Below, piece by piece: positions 1 through 11,433 of a stretch of 64,000 nt of DNA. The stretch spans positions 276,662 to 340,661 of the forward strand of contig NZ_NNBK01000004.1 of NCBI RefSeq assembly GCF_002803075.1. The letters run 5' to 3'. Under the pieces are notes generated by a model, which made no database searches, was not told the origin of the DNA, and saw nothing but the letters and a program-made list of their open reading frames with translations. The stretch's first letter is position 1. Each line of letters begins with the position of its first letter. The position numbers and the translations under genes are program-made. Origin of the DNA: Streptomyces sp. CB01373. GTDB lineage: Bacteria; Actinomycetota; Actinomycetes; Streptomycetales; Streptomycetaceae.

Positions 1-1
1 C

Positions 2-1831
<1,830 letters not shown>

Positions 1832-1843
1832 CCGTCACAGAGA

Positions 1844-1886
1844 ACGGCTGAGGGCCCCCGTAGGCGCTACGGGGGCCCTCAGCCGT
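1844..1886. terminator. Perfect 20-bp hairpin between convergent genes
   Basis: Arms at 1844-1863 and 1867-1886 pair perfectly around a GCG loop. The hairpin starts 13 bases after the relA stop and ends 36 bases before the stop of the convergent DUF349 gene, so it can serve both strands. There is no U-tract, as is common in Streptomyces terminators. Confidence 0.85.
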
Positions 1887-1922
1887 ACGCGGAAACGTCG
1901 CCGGATCCGGCGACGCAGTGGG

Positions 1923-3152
1923 TCAGCCGCCGAACTCCTGCAGACCCTTGAGGGCCTGGTCCAGGAGCGCCTGGCGGCCCTCCAGCTCCTTCTCCAGCTT
2001 GTCGGCCCTGGCGTTGTTGCCCTGGGTACGGGCCTGCTCGATCTGCCCCTGGAGCTTGTCCACGGCGGCCTGGAGCTGACCGGTCAGACCCTCGGCACGT
2101 GCCCGCGCCTCCGGGTTCGTCCGGCGCCACTCGGTCTCCTCGGCCTCCTGGAGAGCCCGGTCGACCGTGTGCATCCGGCCCTCCACCCGCGGACGGGCGT
2201 CGCGCGGCACATGGCCGATGGCCTCCCAGCGCTCGTTGATCGAGCGGAAGGCCGCCCGGGCGCCCTTCAGGTCCGTGATCGGCAGGAGCCTCTCGGCCTC
2301 CTCGGCCAGCTCCTCCTTCAGCTTCAGGTTCTCCGTCTGCTCCGCGTCCCGCTCGGCGAACACCGAGCTGCGGGCGGCGAAGAAGACGTCCTGGGCACCG
2401 CGGAAGCGGTTCCACAGATCGTCCTCGTGCTCCCGCTGGGCACGGCCGGCGGCCTTCCACTCCGTCATCAGCTCGCGGTAGCGGGCCGAGGTGAGGCCCC
2501 AGTCCGTCGAACCGGACAGCGCCTCGGCCTCGGCGACCAGCCGCTCCTTCGCCCTGCGCGCGTCCTCACGCTGAGCGTCGAGCTGCGCGAAGTGCGCCTT
2601 GCGCCGCTTGGAGAACGCCGACCGAGCGTGCGAGAAACGGTGCCACAGGTCGTCGTCGGACTTGCGGTCCAGACGCGGCAGCCCCTTCCAGGTGTCCACC
2701 AGCGCGCGCAGCCGCTCCCCGGCCGCCCGCCACTGGTCGGAACGGGCCAGCTCCTCGGCCTCCGTGACCAGCGCCTCCTTGGCGTGCCGGGCCTCGTCCG
2801 CCTGCCGGGAGCGCTGCGCCTTGCGCTCCTCACGGCGTGCCTCGACCGTCTCGACCAGCTTGTTCAGCCGGGCACGCAGCGCCTCCAGATCACCGACCGC
2901 GTGGTGCGCGTCGACCTGCTCCCGCAGATGGTCGACGGCGACCTGGGCGTCCTTCGCCGACAGGTCGGTGGTCTGCACTCGCTTCTCGAGGAGGCCGATC
3001 TCGACAACCAGGCCCTCGTACTTGCGCTCGAAGTAGGCCAGTGCCTCCTCAGGGGAGCCGGCCTGCCAGGAACCGACGACCTGCTCGCCGTCGGCCGTAC
3101 GCACGTACACGGTCCCCGTCTCGTCGACGCGGCCCCACGGGTCGCTGCTCAC
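1923..3152 (-). CDS. DUF349 domain-containing protein
   Basis: 409 residues, highly charged and rich in Glu, Arg and Ala, predicted largely helical or coiled-coil. Several DUF349-type repeats are visible: WKGLPRLDRKSDDDLWHRFSHAR, WKAAGRAQREHEDDLWNRFR and a third around INERWEAIGHVPRD. The family is cytosolic and has no firmly assigned function; in actinobacteria it usually sits beside relA, as here. The start is GTG at 3152 with GGAGG a few bases upstream; the first residues are MSSDPWGRVDETGTVYVRTADG. There is no signal peptide or membrane segment. The family call is secure and the role is unknown. Confidence 0.88.
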   Translation of the reverse strand: MSSDPWGRVDETGTVYVRTADGEQVVGSWQAGSPEEALAYFERKYEGLVVEIGLLEKRVQTTDLSAKDAQVAVDHLREQVDAHHAVGDLEALRARLNKLVETVEARREERKAQRSRQADEARHAKEALVTEAEELARSDQWRAAGERLRALVDTWKGLPRLDRKSDDDLWHRFSHARSAFSKRRKAHFAQLDAQREDARRAKERLVAEAEALSGSTDWGLTSARYRELMTEWKAAGRAQREHEDDLWNRFRGAQDVFFAARSSVFAERDAEQTENLKLKEELAEEAERLLPITDLKGARAAFRSINERWEAIGHVPRDARPRVEGRMHTVDRALQEAEETEWRRTNPEARARAEGLTGQLQAAVDKLQGQIEQARTQGNNARADKLEKELEGRQALLDQALKGLQEFGG

Positions 3153-3298
3153 AGCGCCTCCTCCACATGATGCCTGCGGAGGGCCTCGAAGCTCCCCCGG
3201 GCATCGTCCACAGTTTCGTCACCGCCAACATAGGCGACCGGCGGGTGGCCTGTCCGCATCCAGCGCGACCGAAATTTCCCAGCTGGCCGCCGCTGACG

Positions 3299-4132
3299 TC
3301 AGGACTTCGTCACCGTCGCCTTGTTGATCACCACGGTCGCGTTCGGGGCGGTGTTGCCCGTCTGCGGATCAGCCGGCTGGGCACCGGCGTCGGCGATCTT
3401 CTTCAGCACCTTCATACCTGATTCGGAGACGGTGCCGAAGGGGGTGTAGCTGGGCGGAAGCGGACTGTCCTGGTACACCAGGAAGAACTGGCTGCCGCCG
3501 CTGTTGGGCTGCGACGTGTTCGCCATCGCCACGGTGCCCGCCGGATAGACGTCGCCCTTCAGGCTTTTGTCCTTGAGGTTCTCGTCGGGAATCGTGTACC
3601 CGGGGCCGCCCCGGCCGGTCCCCTCCGGGTCGCCGCACTGCAGGACGTAGATGCCCTCCGCGGTGAGCCGGTGGCACTTCGTGTGGTCGAGGAAGCCCTT
3701 GCCGACCAGGAAGTCGAAGGAGTTCACGGTGTGCGGCGCCGCGGAGGCCTTCAGATCCAGGTCTATCGTGCCGCACGTGGTGTCGAGCGCCATCGTGTAC
3801 TTCGCCGACTTGTCGATCGTCATCGCCGGTTCCTTGTCCCAGCTCAGCTTCTTCACCGAGCCGGCGGCCGGCTTCGCGCACGGGTCCGGGGCCTTGCTGG
3901 TGGCCGAGGCGCTGGGGGTGACCTCCGCGCTCGCGTTGGCCTTGTCGTCCTTGCCGCTCTTCATCACCCCGGTCGTGTACAGCGCGACACTGCCGATGAC
4001 GACCACGCCGAGTACCGACGCGATCACGGAGTTCCTTACGCGTGCCTTGCGCCGCGTGGCGGTGCGCCGCTGCTGCTGCCGCAAGAACTTCTCCCGGGCG
4101 AGCTGACGTCGCCGCTGCTCCTGGCTGACCAC
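3299..4132 (-). CDS. Membrane-anchored cyclophilin-type peptidyl-prolyl isomerase
   Basis: 277 residues. A basic cytoplasmic N-terminus (about 1-33) precedes one membrane segment (SVIASVLGVVVIGSVALYT), then a Ser/Ala-rich linker and an extracytoplasmic cyclophilin domain. Domain motifs include HTVNSFDFLVGKGF, GTVAMANTSQPNSGGSQFF and PPSYTPFGTV. Family members catalyse cis-trans isomerisation of prolyl bonds, so a role in folding exported proteins is inferred. The gene runs in the same direction as the DUF349 gene downstream, 146 bases away, and divergently from the MBL-fold gene. Some substitutions around the active site (CHRL in place of the usual FHRV) leave the activity level uncertain. 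Confidence 0.9.
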   Translation of the reverse strand: MVSQEQRRRQLAREKFLRQQQRRTATRRKARVRNSVIASVLGVVVIGSVALYTTGVMKSGKDDKANASAEVTPSASATSKAPDPCAKPAAGSVKKLSWDKEPAMTIDKSAKYTMALDTTCGTIDLDLKASAAPHTVNSFDFLVGKGFLDHTKCHRLTAEGIYVLQCGDPEGTGRGGPGYTIPDENLKDKSLKGDVYPAGTVAMANTSQPNSGGSQFFLVYQDSPLPPSYTPFGTVSESGMKVLKKIADAGAQPADPQTGNTAPNATVVINKATVTKS

Positions 4133-4298
4133 CGCGTTCTCTCCTCAGCGTCTCGTGTGTTCACCGGTACGGGTGCGTCGTCCGAGGCGGGCACCCGCGT
4201 GTGACCCGTACCGTATATGGGTTCGCTGAGGATCCGGCAGCGCCGGTAGGCTCTGACAACAGCTTCAGCCGCCCGTATCGACACAACGAAGGACGATC

Positions 4299-5012
4299 GT
4301 GCTCATTGCCGGGTTCCCCGCCGGGGCCTGGGGGACGAACTGTTATCTCGTCGCCCCCGCCGCCGGTGAGGAGTGCGTGATCATCGACCCCGGCCACCAG
4401 GCCGCCCAAGGCGTCGAGGAAGCGATCAGGAAGCATCGGCTCAAGCCCGTCGCCGTCGTCCTCACCCACGGCCACATCGACCATGTGGCCTCGGTCGTCC
4501 CGGTGTGCGGCGCGCACGACGTCCCGGCCTGGATCCATCCGGCCGACCGGTTCATGATGAGCGACCCCGAGAAGGCGCTCGGCCGTTCCATCGGCATGCC
4601 GCTGATGGGCGAGCTGACCGTGGGGGAGCCGGACGACGTCCGGGAGCTGGCCGACGGCGCCGAACTGGAGCTGGCCGGCCTGGAGTTCTCCGTCGCGCAC
4701 GCGCCCGGCCATACCAAGGGGTCGGTGACCTTCCGGATGCCCGAGGCCGCGGACATCCCGCCGGTCTTCTTCTCCGGGGATCTGCTGTTCGCCGGCTCCA
4801 TCGGACGCACCGACCTGCCCGGCGGTGACATGGCCGAGATGCTCGATTCGCTGGCCCGCGTGTGCCTGCCGCTCGACGACTCGACCGTGGTGCTGTCCGG
4901 CCACGGCCCCCAGACGACCATCGGCCGAGAGCGTGCCACCAACTCCTATCTGCGGCAGGTGGCCGCCGGCCCGGGAGCGGACCTGGACGACGCTCCCCGA
5001 CGAGGAATGTGA
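4299..5012 (+). CDS. MBL-fold metallo-hydrolase (glyoxalase II-like)
   Basis: 237 residues. The metal-binding motif HGHIDH lies at residues 57-62, with further ligands in [24 protein letters not shown] and the C-terminal LSGHGPQTT. This is the hydroxyacylglutathione-hydrolase-like branch, a cytosolic thioester hydrolase or a related enzyme; the substrate is unknown. Streptomyces lacks glutathione, so a mycothiol or other thioester is more likely (inference). The start is GTG at 4299 with AAGGA at 4289-4293. The gene is followed 13 bases later by hisS and is probably co-transcribed with it. Confidence 0.88.
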   Translation: MLIAGFPAGAWGTNCYLVAPAAGEECVIIDPGHQAAQGVEEAIRKHRLKPVAVVLTHGHIDHVASVVPVCGAHDVPAWIHPADRFMMSDPEKALGRSIGMPLMGELTVGEPDDVRELADGAELELAGLEFSVAHAPGHTKGSVTFRMPEAADIPPVFFSGDLLFAGSIGRTDLPGGDMAEMLDSLARVCLPLDDSTVVLSGHGPQTTIGRERATNSYLRQVAAGPGADLDDAPRRGM

Positions 5013-5025
5013 CGAGAGACCTCCC

Positions 5026-6288
5026 GTGAGCACCTTCAAGGCCCCCAAGGGCACGTACGACCTGATCCCGCCGGACTCCGCGAAGTTCCTGGCGGTCCGC
5101 GAGGCGATCGCCGCCCCGTTGCGCGACTCCGGCTACGGCTACATCGAGACCCCCGGCTTCGAGAACGTGGAGCTGTTCGCGCGCGGGGTCGGCGAGTCCA
5201 CAGACATCGTGACCAAGGAGATGTACACGCTGCAGACCAAGGGCGGCGACAAGCTGGCCCTGCGCCCTGAGGGCACTGCCTCCGTGCTGCGCGCGGCCCT
5301 TGAGGCCAACCTGCACAAGGCCGGCAACCTGCCGGTCAAGCTGTGGTACTCCGGCTCCTACTACCGCTACGAGCGTCCCCAGAAGGGCCGTTACCGCCAC
5401 TTCTCGCAGGTCGGCGCCGAGGCGATCGGCGCGGAGGACCCGTTCCTGGACGCCGAACTGATCATCCTGGCGGACCAGGCGTACCGCTCGCTGGGCCTGC
5501 GCGAGTTCCGCATCCTGCTCAACAGCCTCGGAGACAAGGAGTGCCGTCCGGTCTACCGGGCCGCGCTCCAGGAGTTCCTGCGAGGACTGGACCTGGACGA
5601 GGACACCCGCGCCCGGATCGACATCAACCCGCTGCGCGTCCTGGACGACAAGCGGGAGTCGGTCCAGAAGCAGCTCACCGGCGTCCCGCTGCTGCGCGAC
5701 TACCTGTGCGACGCCTGCAAGGCGTACCACGAGGAAGTGCGGTCGCTCCTCGAGGCCCAGGGCGTCGCCTTCGAGGACGACGCCAAGCTGGTCCGCGGGC
5801 TCGACTACTACACCCGCACCACCTTCGAGTTCGTGCACGACGGGCTCGGATCCCAGTCCGCGGTGGGCGGCGGCGGCCGGTACGACGGCCTGTCCGAGAT
5901 GATCGGCGGCCCCGCCCTGCCGTCGGTGGGCTGGGCGCTGGGCGTGGACCGTACGGTCCTGGCCCTGGAGGCGGAGGGCATCGAACTCCAACTCCCGGCG
6001 GCCACCAGCGTGTTCGCGGTCCCGCTCGGCGAGGAGGCCCGCCGGGTGCTCTTCGCGAAGGTCTCCGAACTGCGCAAGGTGGGCATCGCCGCCGACTTCA
6101 CCTACGGCCACAAGGGACTCAAGGCAGCCATGAAGGCGGCCAACCGGTCCGGTGCCCGTTTCGCGCTCGTCGCGGGCGAACGCGACCTCGCCGACAGCGT
6201 CGTCCAGCTCAAGGACATGGAGTCCGGCGAGCAGACGGCGATCGCGGTCAACGAGATCGTCGCGGAACTGGAAGCCCGCCTCGGCTGA
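5026..6288 (+). CDS. hisS: Histidyl-tRNA synthetase
   Basis: Charges tRNA-His. 420 residues from the GTG at 5026; the open frame continues upstream but overlaps the preceding hydrolase gene, and [20 protein letters not shown] is the normal class II HisRS N-terminus. Class II motifs are present: [15 protein letters not shown], motif 2 in [24 protein letters not shown] (residues about 107-130), the histidine-A motif [14 protein letters not shown], and motif 3 GGGRYDGL and [10 protein letters not shown]-terminal anticodon-binding domain follows. Length is typical. A hairpin terminator lies just after the stop. Confidence 0.96.
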   Translation: MSTFKAPKGTYDLIPPDSAKFLAVREAIAAPLRDSGYGYIETPGFENVELFARGVGESTDIVTKEMYTLQTKGGDKLALRPEGTASVLRAALEANLHKAGNLPVKLWYSGSYYRYERPQKGRYRHFSQVGAEAIGAEDPFLDAELIILADQAYRSLGLREFRILLNSLGDKECRPVYRAALQEFLRGLDLDEDTRARIDINPLRVLDDKRESVQKQLTGVPLLRDYLCDACKAYHEEVRSLLEAQGVAFEDDAKLVRGLDYYTRTTFEFVHDGLGSQSAVGGGGRYDGLSEMIGGPALPSVGWALGVDRTVLALEAEGIELQLPAATSVFAVPLGEEARRVLFAKVSELRKVGIAADFTYGHKGLKAAMKAANRSGARFALVAGERDLADSVVQLKDMESGEQTAIAVNEIVAELEARLG

Positions 6289-6299
6289 CGCTCTCACGC

Positions 6300-6335
6300 A
6301 AGGGCGCCGGTGCTCGTCCGGGCACCGGCGCCCTT
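6300..6335. terminator. Hairpin between hisS and convergent ABC exporter genes
   Basis: Arms 6300-6313 and 6322-6335 pair perfectly (14 bp, AAGGGCGCCGGTGC) around an 8-base loop. It lies between the stops of hisS and the convergent ABC permease and so can act in both directions. Confidence 0.85.
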
Positions 6336-6359
6336 TGCCGTCGCGGTCCTCTCCCGGGC

Positions 6360-7205
6360 TCAGCCCGCCCGCCGGTCCTTCCAGCGGAACGTCAGCAGGC
6401 ACAGCACCAGTCCGCCGGCGCACCAGGCCGCGAGCACCAGGGCGATCCGCCCGAACTCCCAGCTCCCCGCCTGCTCCAGCACCCGCGCCGAGTCCGGCAG
6501 GAACACCCCGCGCAGGCCCTGGCAGAGCCACTTCAGCGGGAAGAGGGCGCCGACGTTCAGCATCCAGCCGGGGAGGGCGTCGACCAGGATGTAGACCCCG
6601 GAGATGAACTGGAGCACCAGGAAAGGCAGGACGACCACCGAACCGGCGCTCCTGGCCGATCTCGGCACCGAACTGATCGCGATGCCGAGCAGCGCGCACC
6701 CGGTCAGGCCGAGCACGAAGATCCAGGAGAAGTGGAACCACCGGGTCGCGTCCGAGGGCAGACGGACGCCGTACAGCGTGGTGCCGACGAGCAGCAGGAT
6801 CGCCGTCTCCAGTACGCCGGTGAAGAGAACCAGCCAGATTTTCCCCAGGAAGTACGCCGTCGGCGGCATCGGCGTCCCGCGCAGCCGGCGCAGCACCTTC
6901 TCGTCCCGTTCGACCGCGATCGACATGCCCAGTGACTGGAAGCTGGTCGACATGATGCCCGAGGCCACCATGGACGGGACGTAGAACTGCGAGGCGGTGA
7001 CGCCGGTGCCGCTGACGTCGTCACGGAAGATCGACGCGAACAGGAACAGGAACACCACCGGGAAGGCGAAGGTGAACACCACCTGCTCGCGCTGCCGGAA
7101 GAACTGCCTGATCTCCAGGGCGCCCCGGTGCAGCCCGACTCCCCATGCCCCGGGCAGGCGCGCGGCGGCCTCCCCGGCGCGGGTCCGTTCGGCGGTCGTG
7201 GTCAT
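6360..7205 (-). CDS. ABC-2 type transporter permease
   Basis: 281 residues from ATG at 7205. This start overlaps the ATPase stop by 4 bases (ATGA), which indicates translational coupling. There are about six hydrophobic segments (VVFTFAFPVVFLFLFASIF, IWLVLFTGVLETAILLLVG, FHFSWIFVLGLTGCALLGI, VVVLPFLVLQFISGVYILV and a last one near IALVLAAWCAGGLVLCLL). This is the integral subunit of a multidrug/DrrB-like exporter that pairs with the upstream ATPase. The substrate cannot be told. The open frame continues far upstream, but that part is antisense-type sequence inside the ATPase gene. Confidence 0.9.
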   Translation of the reverse strand: MTTTAERTRAGEAAARLPGAWGVGLHRGALEIRQFFRQREQVVFTFAFPVVFLFLFASIFRDDVSGTGVTASQFYVPSMVASGIMSTSFQSLGMSIAVERDEKVLRRLRGTPMPPTAYFLGKIWLVLFTGVLETAILLLVGTTLYGVRLPSDATRWFHFSWIFVLGLTGCALLGIAISSVPRSARSAGSVVVLPFLVLQFISGVYILVDALPGWMLNVGALFPLKWLCQGLRGVFLPDSARVLEQAGSWEFGRIALVLAAWCAGGLVLCLLTFRWKDRRAG

Positions 7206-8062
7206 CGGGCGTCCTCCTGTCCGGTCAGCCGGAGATAGACGTCCTCCAGCGTGGGGCGGCTCACCCGTAGACCGGGTATCTCGCCGTCGAAGCGGCGCAT
7301 CAGACCTGCGACGGTCCTGGTGGGGGTCCCGGTGTGCTCGGTGCGCGGGGTGCCGTCGGGGTCCGTCCACCCGACGGTGACGCCGGCGGCGTGCCGTTCC
7401 CGCAGCTCGTGGGAGGTGCCCTCGGCGACGATCCGGCCCCGGGCGACCACCGCCAGCCGGTCCGCGAGGGCCTCCGCCTCCTCCAGGTAGTGCGTGGTCA
7501 GCAGGATCGTCGTGCCCTCCTGGGCGAGTGTGCGGATCAGGGCCCAGAACCGGCGCCGGGCCGCCGGGTCGAAACCGGTCGTCGGCTCGTCCAGGAGCAG
7601 CAGCTCGGGGCCGCCGATCACACCGAGGGCCACGTCCAGCCGGCGGCGCTGGCCGCCCGACAGCGCCTTGATCCGGCTGCCCGCCTTCGCCTCCAGACCG
7701 ACCAGGGCGATGACCTCCTCCGGGTCGCGCGGCCGCGGGTAGTACCGGGCGAAGTGCCGCACGGTCTCGCGGACCGTCAACTCGGCGGGCGCCGATTCGT
7801 CTTGCCAGACGATTCCGACACGTGAGCGCCACGCGCGCGTGGCGCTCGCCGGGTCCGCCCCCAGGACCGTCACCTCGCCCGCGTCCCGTGAGCGGTGGCC
7901 CTGGATGATCTCCACCGTCGTGCTCTTGCCCGCGCCGTTGGGCCCGAGCAGCCCCAGGACCTCGCCCTTCCTGATCGCCAGGTCCATTCCGTCGACCGCG
8001 GTGACGTCCCCGTACCGCTTGCGCAGCCCCCGTACGTCCACCGCGAGTTCGCTTACCGTCAT
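7202..8062 (-). CDS. ABC exporter ATP-binding protein (DrrA-like)
   Basis: 286 residues from ATG at 8062 (MTVSELAVDVRGLRKRYGDV). The Walker A motif is GLLGPNGAGKST, the signature is ALSGGQRRRLD, Walker B is LLLLDEPTTGFD, and the switch histidine is in TTHYLEE. A C-terminal extension of about 70 residues is typical of the DrrA/antibiotic-efflux type. It would energise the permease encoded downstream. A longer start (MPHVRVW at 8155) adds residues with no family match and is disfavoured. The gene is divergent from the VKOR-family gene across about 140 bases. Substrate unknown; no biosynthetic cluster is nearby. Confidence 0.92.
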   Translation of the reverse strand: MTVSELAVDVRGLRKRYGDVTAVDGMDLAIRKGEVLGLLGPNGAGKSTTVEIIQGHRSRDAGEVTVLGADPASATRAWRSRVGIVWQDESAPAELTVRETVRHFARYYPRPRDPEEVIALVGLEAKAGSRIKALSGGQRRRLDVALGVIGGPELLLLDEPTTGFDPAARRRFWALIRTLAQEGTTILLTTHYLEEAEALADRLAVVARGRIVAEGTSHELRERHAAGVTVGWTDPDGTPRTEHTGTPTRTVAGLMRRFDGEIPGLRVSRPTLEDVYLRLTGQEDAR

Positions 8063-8205
8063 GGTCCGATCATCGTCCGGAACCGAACGTTCGGGTACGG
8101 CCGCGCACACCTCCGTCTCGCCACCTGACGGTGTCCACACACGCACGTGCGGCACAATGGCCGTGCCCGAAGAAGGTCCAACTCACAAGTGACGGAATCG
8201 GCGTG

Positions 8206-8862
8206 ATGAGCAAGACGACAGTCAAACACGTCTCCGCGGAGCCCGAGCCGGAGCGCGCGGTGACCGCGCCGCGGACCGTGGGCGGCAGCCGCGCCTTCGC
8301 CCTGCTGCTGGTGATCACCGGAGCGGCCGGTCTGCTCGCCGCGTGGATCATCACGATCGACAAGCAGAAGATCCTCGAGGGCAAGCTCAGCGGCAAGACC
8401 TTCACCCCGAGCTGCAGCCTCAACCCGATCGTCTCCTGCGGCAGTGTCATGGAGAGCAAGCAGGCCACCGTCTTCGGGTTCCCCAACCCGCTGCTCGGCC
8501 TGGTCGCGTACGGCATCGTCATCTGCGTCGGCATGAGCCTGCTCGGCCGCGCCACCTTCCCGCGCTGGTACTGGCTGACGTTCAACTTCGGCACGCTCTT
8601 CGGCGTCTGCTTCGTCACCTGGCTCCAGTTCCAGTCGCTGTACCGCATCAACGCGCTGTGCCTGTGGTGCTCGCTGGCCTGGGCGGCCACGATCGTCATG
8701 TTCTGGTACGTGACCTCCTTCAACATCCGCAACGGCTTCCTGCCCGCACCGCGCCCGGTGAAGAACTTCCTCACCGAGTTCACCTGGGTGCTGCCGGTCA
8801 CGCACTGCGGTGTCATCGTCATGCTGATCCTGACCCGCTGGGGCAGCAGCCTCTGGGCCTGA
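8206..8862 (+). CDS. Vitamin K epoxide reductase (VKOR) family membrane protein
   Basis: 218 residues. VKOR-type oxidoreductases reoxidise thiol partners and pass electrons to quinone in the membrane, supporting disulfide formation in exported proteins. About five membrane segments are seen. The conserved loop cysteines are in SCSLNPIVSCGSVM and the active-site CxxC is in LCLWCSLAW. The start is taken as ATG 8206; GTG 8203 immediately before it is equally possible, and no strong ribosome binding site decides. No DsbA-like partner is encoded next to it, unlike some VKOR loci. It is followed 60 bases later by rarA. Confidence 0.9.
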   Translation: MSKTTVKHVSAEPEPERAVTAPRTVGGSRAFALLLVITGAAGLLAAWIITIDKQKILEGKLSGKTFTPSCSLNPIVSCGSVMESKQATVFGFPNPLLGLVAYGIVICVGMSLLGRATFPRWYWLTFNFGTLFGVCFVTWLQFQSLYRINALCLWCSLAWAATIVMFWYVTSFNIRNGFLPAPRPVKNFLTEFTWVLPVTHCGVIVMLILTRWGSSLWA

Positions 8863-8922
8863 GCCGGAGCCGGTGATACACCGTCCGGCCGAGTTGTCAG
8901 AGGTGTGCCATAGGGTTTCAGC

Positions 8923-10278
8923 GTGGAGCCCGACCTGTTCACCGCCGCAAGTGAAGAACGCCAGGAGAAGGACCCGGCCGCGAGTCCCCTGGCGGTACGG
9001 ATGCGCCCGCGCACCCTCGACGAGGTCGTGGGCCAGCAGCACCTGCTCAAGCCCGGCTCGCCGCTGCGCCGGCTGGTCGGCGAGGGCGCGGGCGGCCCGG
9101 CGGGACCCTCCTCGGTGATCCTGTGGGGCCCGCCCGGCACCGGCAAGACCACCCTGGCGTACGTGGTCTCCAAGGCCACCAACAAGCGGTTCGTGGAGCT
9201 GTCGGCGATCACCGCGGGCGTGAAGGAGGTCCGCGCGGTCATCGACGGCGCCCGCCGCGCCTCCGGCGGGTACGGCCAGGAGACCGTCCTCTTCCTGGAC
9301 GAGATCCACCGTTTCAGCAAGGCGCAGCAGGACTCCCTGCTCCCGGCGGTCGAGAACCGCTGGGTGACGCTGATCGCGGCCACCACGGAGAACCCGTACT
9401 TCTCGGTGATCTCCCCGCTGCTCTCGCGCTCGCTCCTGCTCACCCTCGAACCGCTCACCGACGACGACGTGCGCGGTCTGCTGCGCCGCGCGCTCACCGA
9501 CGAGCGCGGACTGAGGTCGGCCGTCGGCCTCCCCGAGGACACCGAGAACCATCTGCTGCGCATCGCCGGCGGCGACGCCCGCCGCGCCCTGACCGCCCTG
9601 GAGGCGGCCGCCGGGGCCGCCCTCGACAAGGGCGAGAGCGAGATCGGCCTGACCACGCTCGAGGAGACCGTCGACCGGGCCGCGGTGAAGTACGACCGCG
9701 ACGGCGACCAGCACTACGACGTCGCCAGCGCCCTGATCAAGTCCATCCGCGGCTCCGACGTCGACGCCGCCCTGCACTACCTGGCGCGGATGATCGAGGC
9801 CGGCGAGGACCCCCGGTTCATCGCCCGCCGCCTGATGATCTCCGCCAGTGAGGACATCGGTCTGGCCGACCCGCACGCGCTGCCCACCGCGGTCGCCGCC
9901 GCCCAGGCCGTCGCCATGATCGGCTTCCCCGAGGCCGCCCTCACCCTCAGCCACGCCACCATCGCCCTGGCCCTCGCCCCCAAGTCCAACTCGGCGACGA
10001 CGGCGATCGGGGCGGCCCTCGACGACGTGCGCAAGGGACTGGCCGGAGCGGTCCCGCCCCATCTGCGGGACGGGCACTACAAGGGCGCGGCCAAGCTCGG
10101 GCACGCACAGGGGTACGTCTACCCGCACGACCTGCCCGAGGGCATCGCCGCCCAGCAGTACGCGCCGGACGCCCTGAAGGACCGCGAGTACTACGCCCCG
10201 GGCCGGCACGGCGCCGAGGCGCGGTACGCGGACGCGGTGGAGTGGACCCGCAAGCATCTGGGTCGGAAGCGGTCCTGA
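8923..10278 (+). CDS. rarA: Replication-associated recombination protein A (AAA+ ATPase)
   Basis: 451 residues from GTG 8923. RarA/MgsA acts at stalled replication forks. Walker A is GPPGTGKT at residues 69-76 and Walker B is [17 protein letters not shown] at about 124-140. Sensor 1 is in [11 protein letters not shown] and the sensor 2 region in [14 protein letters not shown]. The C-terminal tetramerisation domain ([40 protein letters not shown]) is complete. Length is typical of the family. The stop lies only 8 bases before the candidate -10 of the rpsD transcript. Confidence 0.96.
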   Translation: MEPDLFTAASEERQEKDPAASPLAVRMRPRTLDEVVGQQHLLKPGSPLRRLVGEGAGGPAGPSSVILWGPPGTGKTTLAYVVSKATNKRFVELSAITAGVKEVRAVIDGARRASGGYGQETVLFLDEIHRFSKAQQDSLLPAVENRWVTLIAATTENPYFSVISPLLSRSLLLTLEPLTDDDVRGLLRRALTDERGLRSAVGLPEDTENHLLRIAGGDARRALTALEAAAGAALDKGESEIGLTTLEETVDRAAVKYDRDGDQHYDVASALIKSIRGSDVDAALHYLARMIEAGEDPRFIARRLMISASEDIGLADPHALPTAVAAAQAVAMIGFPEAALTLSHATIALALAPKSNSATTAIGAALDDVRKGLAGAVPPHLRDGHYKGAAKLGHAQGYVYPHDLPEGIAAQQYAPDALKDREYYAPGRHGAEARYADAVEWTRKHLGRKRS

Positions 10279-10623
10279 GCGCCCTGTAGAATGCCTCGAA
10301 GCGCTGAGTTCCGTGTCCGGAACCCCGAAAGGGGAACCGGCGCCACCAGAGCGGGACATTCAGCCGGAACTCCGCCGTTCGCAGAGCGGCGGGGATCCAG
10401 GAGCGTCGCGCACCGTCGAACGGTGTCGCGGGCAGCCCACCACCACCCGGAGCTCCGGGAACGGCCGGTGGGCCCCTCGCGTGCTGCACGTATGTGCCCA
10501 GACCAGGGGAGCGGCTGCCTTCCGGGCCCGGCAGGGTTCCGGCGGGTTTCCCCGGCTGCGGATGCGACCTCCCCTAACCCTGGTGAAGCCGTATTCGTAC
10601 AGAAGACAAGAGGTGTTTGGTTC
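10279..10623 (+). promoter_or_regulatory. 345-base structured leader of rpsD with a candidate -10 (TAGAAT)
   Basis: No gene is evident here. TAGAAT at 10287-10292 fits a HrdB-type -10; no good -35 is visible. If it is used, the mRNA leader would be about 325 nt. It contains several clean hairpins: CCCC-GAAA-GGGG at 10323-10334, CCGCCG (10372-10377) with CGGCGG (10387-10392), and CACCG (10411-10415) with CGGTG (10421-10425). Many S4 genes are autoregulated through a leader RNA in other phyla; that this leader does so is inference. The ribosome binding site region (AGAAGACAAGAGG) sits just before ATG 10624. Confidence 0.5.
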
Positions 10624-11238
10624 ATGGCGAACCAGTCCCGCCCCAAGGTCAAGAAGTCGCGTGCCCTCGGTATCGCGCTGACCCCGAAGGCCGTCAAGTA
10701 CTTCGAGGCGCGCCCCTACCCGCCGGGTGAGCACGGTCGTGGCCGCAAGCAGAACTCGGACTACAAGGTCCGTCTGCTCGAGAAGCAGCGTCTGCGCGCG
10801 CAGTACGACGTCAGCGAGCGTCAGCTCGTCCGCGCCTACGAGCGTGCCGCCAAGACGTCGATGAAGACCGGTGAAGCCCTGGTCATCGACCTCGAGAAGC
10901 GTCTTGACGCCCTGGTGCTGCGTTCGGGCATCGCCCGCACGATCTACCAGGCCCGCCAGATGGTCGTCCACGGCCACATCCAGGTCAACGGCAAGAAGGT
11001 CGACAAGCCGTCCTTCCAGGTCCGTCCCGACGACGTGGTCCAGGTCCGCGAGCGCAGCCGCGAGAAGACCCTCTTCCAGGTCTCCCGCGAGGGTGGCTTC
11101 GCCCCCGACGGCGAGACCCCCCGCTACCTCCAGGTGAACCTCAAGGCCCTGGCGTTCCGCCTGGACCGCGAGCCGAACCGCAAGGAGATCCCGGTGATCT
11201 GCGACGAGCAGCTCGTCGTCGAGTACTACGCCCGCTGA
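10624..11238 (+). CDS. rpsD: 30S ribosomal protein S4
   Basis: 204 residues (MANQSRPKVKKSRALGIAL). Primary 16S rRNA binding protein of the small subunit. The S4 RNA-binding domain is clear: LEKRLDALVLRSGIARTIYQARQMVVHGHIQVNGKKVDKPS (about residues 90-130). The start is ATG 10624 after AGAGG; upstream in-frame starts would add the leader region and have no family match. The gene lies alone, not in an alpha-type operon, which is normal for Streptomyces. The N-terminus lacks a Cys4 zinc motif, as in the C-minus form of S4. Confidence 0.96.
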   Translation: MANQSRPKVKKSRALGIALTPKAVKYFEARPYPPGEHGRGRKQNSDYKVRLLEKQRLRAQYDVSERQLVRAYERAAKTSMKTGEALVIDLEKRLDALVLRSGIARTIYQARQMVVHGHIQVNGKKVDKPSFQVRPDDVVQVRERSREKTLFQVSREGGFAPDGETPRYLQVNLKALAFRLDREPNRKEIPVICDEQLVVEYYAR

Positions 11239-11273
11239 TCACCGGCAGGCCGTAGCACCACAGCACCACCCGG

Positions 11274-11314
11274 CCCGCCGTCTCCCCGCCCTTTCGGGCG
11301 GGCGGGACGGCGGG
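11274..11314 (+). terminator. Hairpin terminator after rpsD
   Basis: CCCGCCGTC at 11274-11282 pairs with GACGGCGGG at 11306-11314, and an inner CCGCCC/GGGCGG stem closes a TTTC loop; one or two bulges lie between. It starts 35 bases after the rpsD stop. Confidence 0.75.
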
Positions 11315-11433
11315 CTCGCTCGTGCCACCGGCACACGGCCGCAAATCCGGTACGGAGCCGCACCCTCGGCGCGATAGGCTCGGTGCACGACTTTCTCGAT
11401 GTACAGGCACGTTTCAGGGAGCGGGTGCGCACA

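Noticed and set aside
8125..8158. Promoter CTGACG ... CACAAT for the VKOR gene
   Set aside because: The spacer is 22 bases, too long for a normal sigma-70-type promoter.
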